A DNA stretch of 64,000 nucleotides from positions 1 to 64,000 of the forward strand of contig SIJG01000238.1 of the NCBI GenBank assembly GCA_023374025.1, written 5' to 3'. Source of the DNA: Heterodera schachtii (lineage: Eukaryota; Nematoda; Chromadorea; Rhabditida; Heteroderidae). How positions within the stretch are numbered: position 1 is the first letter of the stretch; every line of letters begins with the position of its first letter. The position numbers and the translations under genes are program-made. Below the pieces are notes generated by a model that saw only the letters and a list, made by a program, of their open reading frames with translations, was not told the DNA's origin and made no database searches. Shown here piece after piece: positions 37,574-49,554 of this stretch.

Positions 37574-37687
37574 ATCATGCAAAACAATATATTTTTATAT
37601 TTATCGTTAAAATTTTATGAAATATGATAGTAATTTAATTTATATATACATATTAAAATTTAAATTGAAAATTATTTATTTCTCTTA
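37574..37687 (+). repeat. Direct repeat of about 115 bp, right copy
   Basis: Second copy of the repeat at 35622-35740; similarity begins at ATCATGCAAAACAATATAT and ends before CTTAGTATATC. The sequence beyond the repeat differs from that beyond the left copy, so only this block is shared. Confidence 0.7.
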
Positions 37688-38456
37688 GTATATCTCTTAT
37701 TATATTTTAAACTTTTTTCAGTTAATGTTAACAATGAATTTATTGTTTGTCGAATGAGCAAAAATTTTTTTTGATATTTTTAACATAATTCATAAAAACA
37801 AATTTAATTTTTAATTTCAATTGGTTAGAAGGTTTTTCAGCTGGACTAATTATGTTTTTTAATTGATTTTTTGTGTTTTTATCTTTGTTTCAAATATATT
37901 TTTTGACAAAAATCCATATTTATTTTTAGTTATATTTTTTCAATATATAATTTTATTTTTATTTTCCATTTTTTTCAAACTAATAGGTCACAATTCCCTT
38001 TAAACTATACAATCCACTCCTTGGATGTGTTGAAGTTAAGAAAGATATTTGAACAGATTTATGGTTTATATTTTATTTCTTCTACATCTACAATAAGCTT
38101 CTTTTGATTTTAAGTTTATTTTCTCTTTTTCATATAGCATTTTAGTAGTTAATAATATGTATTGGAATTGTTTTTCGATTTTTAAATTTTATATTGGAAT
38201 AAATGTCTAATCTAAATATTTGAATATCATTATTTTTTAGTAAAACTATTATATTTAATTTTTTAAGATATTTAAATAAGCAGCAATTCATTGTTTTTCA
38301 GTTTTAAGTGTATCCACGTTGTGATTTATTAATGAGGCTAATTAGTTTAAATTTGTGAGATGAGCAAAAAATCATTTGGTGATGGTATTAGCCTTATCAC
38401 ATTTGTTAAACTAATCATTATGTATAAATATTATATATCTTTCATATTTTTATCAT
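37688..38456. other. T-rich stretch, no recognisable gene
   Basis: AT-rich DNA with TTTTCAG-like sites near 37716 and 38296, but no convincing exon follows either. Nothing else was recognised. Confidence 0.5.
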
Positions 38457-38744
38457 TTATTTTGTATTTTCAATATTATACATTGGAATGTTTGTTGTGT
38501 TATTTCGGTAGAGTTGGATATAATTTTTTTTTGTCAGCATTTTTGCCTCGTTGTACCCACATTGCCTTATTCGTTCCGTGACTTGCTCAGCAGCTTCCCT
38601 ACATGCATGAATTTTACGAGGATTATATTTAGTTGATGGGGAATTAAATAAATTTTTTTCAATATTGAGGGGTGCTTTGAGGTAAACAAATGCAAAGCTT
38701 TTTAACCCTATTTTATTTTTTATATTGTTTAATTTTATTAATTT
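38457..38744 (-). CDS. Unassigned open frame or exon (95 codons, no ATG)
   Basis: An uninterrupted minus-strand frame between stops. The second half has mixed, protein-like composition (HACREAAEQVTERIRQCG, then YNEAKMLTKKNYIQLYR), unlike chance frames in this DNA. A possible donor GTACAACG follows the Gly codon near 38541. Splicing it to an acceptor ending in TGATTAG near 38413 keeps the frame open into LTNVIRLIPSPNDFLLISQI and a stop. Either form could be an exon of a minus-strand gene or a decayed one. No family is recognised. A plus-strand frame (38360-38581) overlaps and looks less protein-like. Confidence 0.3.
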   Translation of the reverse strand, partial: KLIKLNNIKNKIGLKSFAFVYLKAPLNIEKNLFNSPSTKYNPRKIHACREAAEQVTERIRQCGYNEAKMLTKKNYIQLYRNNTTNIPMYNIENTK

Positions 38745-39814
38745 TTATTTATTTATAAGCTTTTAATGAAAAAAATGCAATTTATAACATTGATTATTAT
38801 TAGGGATTTCTAAGCCTATTAGGTCACTTTTATGGCATTTTGTGACTATTTCATCAGAGTTTTTTTTTATTAATTAATATTTTTAATGTGTTAAAATTCA
38901 TTGGAGAAACAAGAAGGATATTTGGGGAGGGAATTGGAAATCAAATTTTGAGGAGATAATTCCCAATTCAACACCACTTTATGTTTAAAGTCAAATATTA
39001 ATTGCTCTTTTTTATAACAGAAGTTTTAAGTCAAGGGTAATCAAAGATTGGGGAATTTATCAGCAAATTAAAGGAGAATGCATAATAACATAAAGAATAA
39101 TTCAATATAAAAAGGAAACATAAAACATTACATTGGATCTAATCTGAATGAATGAACTTAAAAATAAAAATGACAACAACAAATATTTAAATGAAGAAAT
39201 AACGCGAAAACAATCGCCATTAAAAATAATAAATAAAAGGATAAATCACTATTTACCCTACGAATTTATATAATGGAATTAGATTTGATTATATTATTAT
39301 GATTTCCATAACCATCGATAACATATTTTTCAATTAATTATTTATCTGAAATAGATATTTTTCAAATTCATATGTTTTAAAATTTTTTCCTTCAAAGCCT
39401 TTTAATCAAAAAAATGCAAAATTAAACGAATTGAAAATTTATTTGATTAATGATTTAATTTTTATTTATTTTAAAATTAATCAATGTTTCAATATTATTT
39501 ATTTTCTTTTTTTTATTGATTTTTTAAATTTTTCTCATTTCTTGAATTCACAATCAGATGCCTGTCACCATGTTGAGAAGTTGTATACATTATAAAATTT
39601 CTTGCGAAATCATGTGTGGGAGTGAAAAATGTTCTCCTGTTTAATGTTCGGCAACATACTTAAAATTAAAAAATATGATTACATTTTGATAAATAAATAT
39701 TTTTATTAGAATTTTCTATTTAATAGTCTATTAAGTGTTTCAGAATACTTGTGGGTTATTTAATCCGATTTTATTTTAGTATTTTACTCGGTTGACTTTT
39801 TGTACCAATTTCAA

Positions 39815-40060
39815 CGGTGCTGAGCCGTTATAAAAAACCCATCAAATGGAAATTTTCAAAAAAAAACTGCCCATAATTTTTGTCTAAGTCAATAAATTAA
39901 AATTCTTGGTATCATTCGATAGTCTTAAGAGTTCTTTATTATCTCACCTAAATTTCAAAAAATTTGGCCAAGATTTAACAAAGTTATGGCCTAAAAATAC
40001 ACATGTGGCCAGGTTTTCAAATATTTTTTGCAAAATTCGAAAAATTTGAATTTTCGATTT
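39815..40060 (+). mobile_element. Truncated foldback element (left end plus core module)
   Basis: The left end CGGTGCTGAGCCGTTATAAA continues into AACCCATCAAATGGAAATTTT, matching the orphan ends at 49.1 and 49.6 kb when those are read inward. At about 39905-39970 follows the shared core module (TTGGTATCATTCGATAG, then TTTATTATCTCACC and AAATTTGGCCAAG). No right end or target duplication was found, so the element is truncated or too diverged. It codes for nothing. Confidence 0.55.
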
Positions 40061-43000
40061 TATTTAAGTGTTTACTTTTCTAACAAATTCAGTTCATCTT
40101 AATCTCATTTATAGGAAAAAACTAAAAATTAATTTAATCTAAGATTAATTTATCTTGATTTAAATAAATCCTATCTAATCATTTTAGAAAAGCATAAATG
40201 AATTTGGCATTATCTTGAAATGGAATAAAAGGGGAAATAAAAAATTAAAACTATTTTTATCGATAAATTGGTATACTTCAAATACCTCAAAAAATAAATT
40301 TCAAAGAATTTTATATTAATTTAAGAATCAGTAAAGATTTTTAAATTTTTAAATTTTTATTTCTTTCCAAGTTAATCTTGATCTAGAGATATCTTATTCA
40401 TTTTTTTTCTATCACAATTTCATTATTGAATTAAATTCTTTTAAATATAAATCTGAATTTCATTTTATAATTTTTATTATAAAATTATATTTGAACAAAT
40501 TAATGAGAAATTACTGTTACATCGATCAGTGGGTTTATTTCATTTGAAATGCCCGTTCTGCATCACTTCATTCAGAAGGAAATGATCTGGGATTTTTTCA
40601 ATGAAAAAATGTAAAAATGAAAAGGTTAATTAATATTAATCACCATTTTGACATTGTTATACAAATTGCTTGGAAGAGAGAGAAACGGCTATTCACTAAC
40701 ATGGAAGATCAAATTTGAGCTGAGTCAATGCTTAACTTTAATCGCTTAGCAAATCAATCGAAGAGTGAATAAAAATAATTGTCGAAATGAAATATTATAT
40801 TTCATAAGAAATAAAAATACAAAATTCAAAAAATTTGACCTTTTATCGCTCTAGCAATTAATTCTTAAACAGAGATTGTCAAGGGCGATTAATTAAATAA
40901 AAAAAGATTTTTAATAAATCATCACCTCAGTTTCATATATTTTTAATTTTATCCAAATTAAAATATTCCTTTTTTGCATAGTTTTGTACTTTTGTCTTCT
41001 TAAAGTCTAATATTAAATATATTAAATATATACATTCAACTGAAACATATATTTAATACAATAAATAATAAATGAATAAATATAAGAAGCAAATTTAAAA
41101 AGTTTCGTTATGTTTCAAAACAGTTATAACCAAAAATGTTCAAAAAAAACTTTATTTATTGAACTTCTCAGGTCATTACTTTTTTTAAACTTAAAGATTT
41201 TTTTTAATTTTACAGGATAATAGAAAACACTTAGGGCTACTAAAAAATATTAGATTATTAATTTGAGTCATTTTGTTAATGTGCAAATTCCAACTTTCAT
41301 GTATTGGGAAATATTGCGAGATAGACATAAAATTTGACTTAATTCATCATATAATGACATTTACTTAAAAAATAAATTATAATCAAACAATAAAAAATCC
41401 ACCAAATTATTTAAATAATTACAAAGGTAATGAATCTAAAATTTAATTTAGGACATTTGAAAACAAATATTTTGCAAAAGTATTAATTTATTTGAATATT
41501 ATTTCAAGTAAAATGAGAGACCTTTGTCACAAAGTTCAGCCTAAATTATCATTAAGTCAACACGATTATTTGGTGAAATAGGTTGTGAATTTGCATATGG
41601 TTTGAAGTCCCGGTCAATTAACCTCAAATTTTTTAAAAATGAAAATGCAACAAATTCAATCCGACAGATACGCAGGAAAAAATAGGTGCAAAATTTAATG
41701 GTTATATATAAAATATAGAAAAATTAAGATCAATTAACAGCTCAATACTTGACTAAATGTCATAAAAATTAACATTGAATTATTTTACTTAAACAAAAAT
41801 GTTATTTATTAAATGTAGAAAGAATTGAAATATAATCATAATAATAATTATCTTAATAAATTATAATTAAAATGGAAAAAATCAATACTTATTAATAAAT
41901 TATTATCATTTAATTGTAAGCAAAAAACAATGAGCATAAATTCAGAAATCGCTAAATTAAATAAAAAATTATTTAATTAACATAAAATATATATTAATGA
42001 ATATAATATTTTTAAAATAATTTACTTCTTAAACACAAATTAATTTCTTCATGTGATTTTTTAAATTTTAATGTCGTTTTACTTTAATAAATTATTTCAA
42101 AAAACTTTTATAATTTTTGACTTCTTCATAAATTTTTTAAAAATATTTTCTTATCTTACGTTTTAATATTAAATCTCATTTTTTAAATTGGTGTCTCGGT
42201 GGGTGAAGAATAAAAGAATAATAAAATGTGGAGCTGAGTACAGTAATTGGCATACATTTGAATATTGAGTGATAAACACAACAGTTAGTCAAAAAACCAT
42301 CTAATGCACCGACTCGAAGGCTCCCTATCCCGTAACCTTAACACATGCTCTCAAAAAAGTAAATTAATAAAATAATAAATTAAAAGCAAAAAGGCTCAAG
42401 AAAATGGTAATTTGCTAAAATAATCAATGTTTTGAAATGTATTATTGATAAAATATTAAAATTAAGAATGAAAAATTTAAATTATTTAAACTTCAATTTA
42501 AATTATTTATTGTGCAAAGCTCAAATTATTATTAATAAAAAAATCAACATTGAGAAAAATAAGGTTACAAAAGTTCAAAAGTAACTTTTTGAAGGTTGCG
42601 AATTGTCTTCTGGCGAACGCAAAATGGCAAATGACTATGAAAAATCTTTTACGGCAATCAGTTATTAGAAAAAAAATGTTATTTTCATGAACATAAAATT
42701 AAAATAAGTTTTTTAAATTGCGCATTTTATAATATAATATATGTTCATCAATTTTATCAAAAAAACTATTTAAACCAATAATCGCAATTAACGCTAATAT
42801 GAAAAGCATTAAAATTTAATTGTTTTATATATGAAAGATTTATTCTGAATCGTGATTTGAACGAATGGGTCGAAAATTAGTAAATAAGCAATACATTTGG
42901 TACCAAAAATTTTCAATTTTTTTTTTGTATTTTTACAACCAAAATTCAAATATATTAAAAAAATTAAAATATAATTAAAATACAATAAGAATTTTATAAA

Positions 43001-44975
43001 ATGATATATGATTGAAATCACACTATAAATTATTTTTCGTCGGTTTCTTAATCTTATATAAAGCATGATAATCTAATAAATTAATAAAAAAATAAATAGA
43101 ATTTTCAGGAGCCAAAGTCTTTGAATAATCTATTTATAATTCCAATATAATTAAAAAACTTTTATGCTTTAATAAAAAAAAATAAAAATCATATAAAAAA
43201 AAGTCCATTAAATGCTTTTTTATTCTTGCATAATTTTTTGAATTTAATTATGTTCAATAAATGCAAGTAAATTTACAAATTAATATTACATTTAAATAGT
43301 ATTTTGTAAAAAATTCACTAAAACAAACAAATAAAAAAGACTAAAATATGATGGTCTATATCCATGTTGAGAAATTAAATATTGCTTAAATAAATAATTT
43401 TTTAATTATTTTAATAAAAAAAGATAATAGAATTATTGAGCAACGACTGGTCTTATAATTAAATTATTTCGATGCTAATATCATAATTTGCGGACATGAA
43501 ATTTCACACGTGCAATCAACAAGAGAGAAATAAAAATGTAAATCTGTTTTAATCGTCACAGAACATTGAAATCATATTGAAAAAAATTTTTTTTGTGTAT
43601 TGCGAGAAAATTAATTATTATTATTTATTTTTTGAAAAATGGTAAAATATGGAAATTCGAATGTATAACTCGAATTAATAGAAAAAACAGAAAATAATAA
43701 TAGAAAAATTATAAAGAAAGTGAAGGTGACTTAGCTAAAAGCGAATAAAAAGTTAATTCTTCCAAAAACTAATATATAAACAATTAAATGAATTTTTATT
43801 AATGTAAAAAATAAATTTACAATATGTTTTCATCACTCATTTTAAAGTAATTTGAAAATATAATTAGTCTTTAACTACAAAGAACATAATTGAGTACTGT
43901 AATTCAGTGCATTTTACAGTAATTTTGGTGACTTCGAACTTCATAGTCCGGAATCTCAGCGTAGAGAAGCCGCAGAGACACGCGGTTTTTTGCATCTTGT
44001 AGCCAATTATGTTCTTAGAGGGTGCTTTATAATTTTGAAACGACAAATTTGGGACAATTTCCGGGAAAAATTCATAAAAAAAAATTTTCTTCTGTATTTT
44101 CCACTTTTTTTGTGTGATTCTTAATATTTATGTGGGAGATGTGTTTGGTAAAAAATTCAGCTCGGTTGCTCCGTGGGAAGTAGGTGTAGTGAAAAAAAAT
44201 TACATGCCTTATAATTATGAAACAGAGCATAATTAAAAATGTCCTTTAAACTAACGTTTAATAAAATAAAATAAAATTTAAAAGATAAATTCAATTGGAA
44301 AAAGTCTTGCAGAATAATTAATAAAGAGAGCCTAATATATTAATAATATTCACTAAATAGGCAAATAAGAAAAAGATTAATAAGTTATAAAAAGAAAATT
44401 AATATTTTGTTCAAAGCTAAAATTATGGTTTAAATCAATATAATAATAATACGTATTGATTTGTTAATTACAAAAATAAAATAAATTTAAATAATAAAAA
44501 TTACATCCTTGAGAAAAAATATTGATGCGCTAACCATAGCAAGGTAAAATAAAACCAAAAAATTATTAAAATATCTACACAATTACATTCTGATAAATGA
44601 TTAAGGCAATTGAAAAATGAAAACATAATAAATGAAAAAATAAATTAAAACATAATAAATAAAGAAATAAATTCAATGAAATGATGAAAAATAATTATTA
44701 AATAAAATTGTTGAATTAACATTCAATTAAGTACCAAGCTAAGGATAATAATAATTTGCAAACTTTCAATTTATCTCGGATAAAACCACTAGATGCATTT
44801 CGTCTCCATTGCTAGATTTGAATATTAACAGTTTATTAATAAAATTTCTATGAATAAAAATAAATAAATAAATATTCCATTATCAATATTAATTGGTAAA
44901 GAAAAATCATTTTAATGTTAATTTGATCGGGATCGGTGATTTTGATAAAACAAGCAAAAATTGGATAATCTGAAT
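40061..44975. other. AT-rich stretch with exon-like islands
   Basis: Mostly AT-rich, A-biased from about 40.7 kb. Islands on the plus strand: 40504-40613 (contains SGFISFEMPVLHHFIQKEM), 40617-40770 in another frame with one internal TGA (contains IAWKREKRLFTNMEDQI), 42218-42270, and 42583-42670 (contains FEGCELSSGERKMANDY). On the minus strand, 43864-44046 is 60 codons long (contains KTACLCGFSTLRFRTMKFE). A copy of the foldback core module in inverted orientation, much decayed, is at about 41215-41250. No protein family is recognised and frames do not join cleanly, so these may be decayed gene pieces. Confidence 0.3.
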
Positions 44976-45446
44976 ATGGCTTTTTACTTGGAGCTTGTGT
45001 TAAAAATCTTTTTAAATCTTTTATTATTACTGAGCTTGTTATGCATTTGTCAAGCCGAAGGTAAAACAGCTAAAGAAATATTAACCAATAAATAAATAAT
45101 AAATTGTTTAGTCTTAAATTCGATAGAAATGATGGAATTGGCATGTTCAGCTGTTTCTTTTGCTAACAATGATAGTCCAAACAAACATTTATTAATGGAA
45201 AGGATTGATAAATAATTCAAAACAATTTTGTGAAGGATTTGCTAAATGCGAAATTTTAAAAATAATGGAAGAAAAATGGAAAAAAGTGACAATTAATTTT
45301 GCAAATTATTTTGGCGAAATGCAATAAATGAAAAAAATATTCGAAAGATTGTTCAAAAAATCAATGATAAATTTGTAAAATTTTTTGGAAAGGAAACAGA
45401 CAATATTCTTGGGAATGTTTTTTTAATCATTTTTGTGTATATGTAA
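44976..45446 (+). CDS. Candidate small secreted protein, spliced
   Basis: Exon 1 (44976-45060) encodes MAFYLELVLKIF followed by a Leu-rich core and CICQAE, a textbook signal peptide cleaved near CQA. A 51-nt intron (45061-45111, GTAAAA to GTTTAG) leads to exon 2 (45112-45174). A 28-nt GT-AG segment (45175-45202), or a one-base shift, restores the frame into exon 3 (45203-45285, KQFCEGFAKCEILKIMEEKW). A 62-nt intron (45286-45347) leads to exon 4, ending at TAA 45446. The product would be about 109 residues: an exported, mainly helical protein with three cysteines after the signal peptide. No family is recognised. The 28-nt intron is unusually short and is the weakest point; if it is a mutation, this is a pseudogene. 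No promoter or poly-A signal was assigned. Confidence 0.45.
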
Positions 45447-45623
45447 CCTTTTATCATAAATGGGAAATGATTGTACACTCAGAAGTTCTGAGTTCCGTGT
45501 GACTTTGCTGTTTTATAATATTTATTTGTTGTTTTTAAAATATGTAAGCAAATTTTTTTATCCCGTATTTTTCATGCCCAGTTTAAACGACTAATGTGAA
45601 TTTCAGTTCTGTTGCATTGAAAT

Positions 45624-46003
45624 TAGAGATCGGACCGGTCGGTTTTTTTGTTGTTGGTTTTTTCGGTATTTTCGATTTTTGGTTTCGGGTTTTGACAAAA
45701 ACGCCAAAAAAAGGCACCAAATCGCTAAAACTAATCTTTGGGATTTTGTAGAATCAAGGAGCAAACAAACGTTTTTTTGCTCTTTTTTCAATCATTTTCC
45801 CAACCTATAGTAGTACATCATTCAATAGAGTTTCAATAGTCCTACAATTTTATTCAGGGAGAAATAGTTTATTGCTTTTTTGAAAAAAATTTAAGAAATT
45901 CAAAAAAACCGAAAAATCGAAATAAACCGAAAATTTTTCTTCGGGTTTTTCGATTTCGGTTTTTTAACCGAAACCGTTCGACCGACCTCTTGTCCGGTCT
46001 CGA
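45624..46003. mobile_element. hAT-type MITE with CCGAAAAA repeats
   Basis: A 380-bp element with a perfect 8-bp target duplication ATTGAAAT (45616-45623 and 46004-46011). Left end TAGAGATCGGACCGGTCGG; right end, read inward, TCGAGACCGGAC then GGTCGG. Eight-base duplications and a TAGAG-type start are hallmarks of the hAT superfamily. Both arms are built from short repeats of CGGTTTTT/CCGAAAAA type. It encodes no transposase; the minus-strand frame at 45603-45791 is incidental. Confidence 0.8.
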
Positions 46004-46414
46004 ATTGAAATGCAATTTTTATGTTTGAATTTCAAAAGTATTTTTTATAATATCATGTATTCTTTTTGATTTTTTATGCTGAAGGTAATTTAATTATTAA
46101 TTATTTTTATTTGGACTATTAACTTTGCTTTAAAGATATGTTTATTTATAAAAAATATTATCTATATGTTTGACATTTTCCCAGCAAAACAAAGTCCAAT
46201 TTCAAAGTTTTATGAGTCTAAAATTATTTTATAGGTTTTTTTTATACTACTGCTTTCGTTGCTAATAAATAATATGTTTTGAAATAAATTATTGTTATTT
46301 GGCAAGTATTAAAACTTTGTCATTAAAACAAATCTTTCAAATTAATTAAGTGGATTTTACAAAATTAAACTATTACCAATTTAATAAATTATTTAAAATC
46401 TTGTTGGTCAGCAC

Positions 46415-46936
46415 TAGAGCTCGACCTGGACCTGGATCCAGGCCTGGATTTTTCCTGGATCCAGGTCCAGGTCCAGGCCATTTTTCGGCAACCTGGATTT
46501 TTCCTGGACCTGGATTTTCCTGGATTTTTGTCCAGGAAATCCAGGTCCAGGTCAAATGTGAAAAAAAATCCAGGTCCAGGTCCAGGCAAAACAGGAAAAA
46601 ACCTGGATTTTCCTGGACAAAATTTTAAAATTTATTATTTCAAGTGACCGATGTTTTTTAAGTTTTCAAAAAAAGTTTAATAAATTTTAAAACACATTAT
46701 TATCATTAATTAGATATTTTTAGATGTTTCTAAGCAAATAATTAAATTTTTCAAACATTTTTTTGATTTTTAAAATGACTTTCAAAAAATCCAGGTCCAG
46801 GCCTGGATCCAGGTCTCGAGGAGCCTGGATTTTTCCTGGACCTGGATTTTCCTGGATTTTTGTCCAGAAATCCAGGTCCAGGTCCAACATGAAACCCAGG
46901 TCCAGGTCCAGGCTTTTTTCAAAATGTCGAGCTCTA
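46415..46936. mobile_element. hAT-type MITE with CCTGGA/TCCAGG arrays
   Basis: A 522-bp element with perfect inverted ends TAGAGCTCGAC and a perfect 8-bp target duplication GTCAGCAC (46407-46414 and 46937-46944), the hAT pattern. The arms (46425-46620 and 46790-46920) are imperfect arrays of CCTGGA, GGTCCAGG and CTGGATTTTTCCTGG units, self-complementary within each arm as well as between arms. The centre (46620-46785) is AT-rich. The frames on both strands rich in Pro-Gly and Arg-Ser come from the array and are not proteins. Confidence 0.9.
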
Positions 46937-46944
46937 GTCAGCAC

Positions 46945-48477
46945 CAATGTTCGAAGCCCATTTTCTTATAAAGTTCTTTCGAGAATCTCCACCTCATAAC
47001 GGTAACAGTCCAAATCCTAAGTACGCAAAAAAGTTTTATTTTATATTTAGTAAATTCACATAGCCATCATAAAAATATTTTCAACCGAGTATTTTTTTAT
47101 TAGATTAGATATATCATCGTTAAAGAATTGAGGATGTAATTCAAATATTTAGTCTTTTAAAATTTTAATCTTCCCAGTAATCATAAATATTAATTACTTT
47201 GAACGAGTTCTGTTCCTCTTGCATTCTGCAAAAAACATTTGGTTTTTGTTGAACTCGATTTAATTTTATTATTTTCCAATTAAATGGGTAAATTCATACA
47301 ATTGAAAAATTTAAAGGGTTAAAATAATTGATTCTTGATATTTGTGAATATTATTACTTGTTTTTTATCAAAAATACACGAGTTATTTTCCCATATCAAA
47401 GATTATTCAACTTCATTTTTTTATTTTGATTAAAGCATCTGCTTTTTCAACTTTTCCTAATAATTCCTAATTTAACAGTAGCACTGATTTAATAAATTCA
47501 CGCAATATAATTATATTAATAAATTTGAATTAACATCAGTTCATAAAATCAATGATATTTCCTTTAAACAACCAAAATTTTCATTTTTAAATATACTTTT
47601 ACTTATTAAATGAAAATAATTATAGTACCTATTTCTTATTCAAATTTAATTTTAATGAGTTAATATTATTTTTATTATAAAAATTAATAACCATTGATCG
47701 TATAATAATTCAGATACTAATTTGTAACCCTTAAATGTAAGCAAATAAAAACTTAAAATATAAGTTGTAAAATATTTACTTATTAAGTAAGTAAAATAAC
47801 AAAGATATATTAAGTCTGGTTAATATTTTAATTGGTAATGAAGCGAATTTTCAAGAATATAAAAACAATTCATTAAAATTAAACATGTTTTTTATAAAAA
47901 TGAGTTAATTAAAAATAAGAATTACTGACAAACTTATGATGCCGTTCATTTTTTATTTTTATAAAACCATTTTTATGAATTCGTATACTTTTATTTTTCA
48001 TTATTTACTGTTTATATGATTTTACAATAAATGCATATTTTTTATAAAAATAATAATAAAAGAATAGCGTGATTTTTAAAGTTATATGTTTGTTTTATAG
48101 TCTTTAATATATACTTTAATAAACAATTATTTACAGTTTAAATTATTTTAAAATATTTTTTAAAAATGCGAAGTACCAATTCTTCATTTTTATTTAAATG
48201 CCATAATAAGTTATTTTTGAATATATGAATTAAATTAAAAAATTTAACCTTTTTTTAATTTTATTTTTATGATTTCTTCTTTATTTTTATTTCGGTCATT
48301 ATTATTTTATTTAATAAAATATTTAATTTAAAAATTAAAGGAGTAAAAATACAAAATGTTTAGAAAAATTGTAATTACGCACTTTTAAATGAACAATTAT
48401 AATAATAACTTTTGTGTTCATGCTTTCTGGTGTAGTGGTAGGTTCGCAATCAAGTTTTTAGGTTGGATCTTCAACTC
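46945..48477. other. AT-rich stretch, no recognisable gene
   Basis: Featureless AT-rich DNA. No frame of more than chance length, no repeat ends, and no matching splice sites were found. Confidence 0.6.
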
Positions 48478-48486
48478 TTTTGAATT

Positions 48487-48910
48487 CGTGCTGGGACGTT
48501 TCGTAAAATCCGCCACCTTGGGCGTTTCGTAAAATCCGCCATTTTTGCAATTTTTTCGGCAAAACATGGTATAACTTTGCTTAAAACCAATCAAATCTTA
48601 CATTCTTGTTACCATTCGATAGCCAAGCTTTTTCTCTACTAGCTTGCAAAATTTAAAAAAATTTGGTCAACTTTAGAAAAAGTTGAATGAAGATAAGTAC
48701 TATTTCTGCCATAACTTAGTTTAAATTTGATAATTTTGTTTGAAATTCTGCAGGCTAATAGAGAAAAAACTTGGCTATCGAATGGTACCAAGAATGTAAG
48801 ATTTGGTTGATATTAAGCCAAGTTATACCATGTTTTGTCAAAAAATTTGCAAAAATGGCGGATTTTACGAAACGCCCAAGGTGGCGGATTTTACGAAACG
48901 ACCTAGCACC
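48487..48910. mobile_element. Foldback element FB-3 (MULE-like, non-autonomous)
   Basis: A 424-bp element with a perfect 9-bp target duplication TTTTGAATT (48478-48486 and 48911-48919). Left end CGTGCTGGGACG; right end, read inward, GGTGCTAGGTCG. Each arm holds two tandem copies of GTTTCGTAAAATCCGCCA joined by CCTTGGGC, then the shared core module (TTGGTACCATTCGATAGCC and TCTCTATTAGCCTGC). The arms are about 180 bp each and about 90% alike; the loop lies near 48680-48710. Overlapping frames on both strands (48755-48980) are by-products. Confidence 0.9.
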
Positions 48911-49079
48911 TTTTGAATTCCAATTGATTTTTATATTTTTTAAATTTATATTTTTATGTATTAAAGTCAAAAAACATTAGAAAATATTTTTAATTTCTAT
49001 TAATATAACCGTTTGAAATTAAATTTACTTAATTTTTTGACTATAATGAGAGCTTACCGTAATCAATCATTGCATTCAA

Positions 49080-49136
49080 AATAAATGAGCTAATTAAATT
49101 TTCCATTTGACGGTTTTTGACTAACGTCCAAGCACC
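49080..49136. mobile_element. Orphan right end of a foldback element
   Basis: Read inward on the minus strand from 49136: GGTGCTTGGACGTTAGTC, then AAAAACCGTCAAATGGAAAA. This matches the terminus of the foldback family and the orphan end at 49554. No left arm or target duplication was found between here and the complete element at 48487-48910. Confidence 0.55.
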
Positions 49137-49439
49137 AATAAAGCATATTTGGATTAGAAATACCGCAACTAGAAATAATTTTTTATAGTATACAATTAAT
49201 TAGAAAATTCATTTAATTAATGTAAAAGACACACACTGTGATTAATTTCAAAAATTCTCATCCTTTTCGCATTCATAATTAAATTTTGGTTTTGTTATTA
49301 GGCAAGAAAAGGTTTGATGCCAGAATTCTATTCGATTTATGTGACACACCACATTTTTGGGTCGAAAATAAAATTTAAAATATGAATGCGTAAAGGAGGA
49401 AAGAAAGTTTTTTGATTTTATAAAAGTAATTGATAAAAG

Positions 49440-49554
49440 ACATTAAAATGTCAAATGTCTGATATGATGGATTTTACTAACGCCCGTTTTAATGACTAAT
49501 GCCAAAAACACAAAAAATTTCTATTTGATGGTTTTTGACTAACTTCATAGCACC
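49440..49554. mobile_element. Second orphan right end of a foldback element
   Basis: Read inward from 49554: GGTGCTATGAAGTTAGTC and AAAAACCATCAAATAG, then further in GGGCGTTAGTAAAATCCATC at about 49466-49487. The inner unit resembles the arm unit of the 48.5-kb element (GGGCGTTTCGTAAAATCCGC). It lies in the same orientation as the end at 49136. The left arm is missing. Confidence 0.55.

Noticed and set aside
35622..37687. LTR retrotransposon
   Set aside because: The flanking repeats lack TG...CA ends, no primer-binding site or coding remnant lies between them, and no target duplication is visible.
42283..42312. A further foldback end (GTTAGTCAAAAAACCATCT then GCACC)
   Set aside because: The arm word and the CACC end point in opposite directions compared with the true ends at 49.1 and 49.6 kb, and no duplication is present.
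46350..46999. Open frames rich in Pro-Gly and Arg-Ser on both strands
   Set aside because: They are translations of the CCTGGA/TCCAGG array inside a MITE with clear ends and target duplication; all frames of such an array are open.
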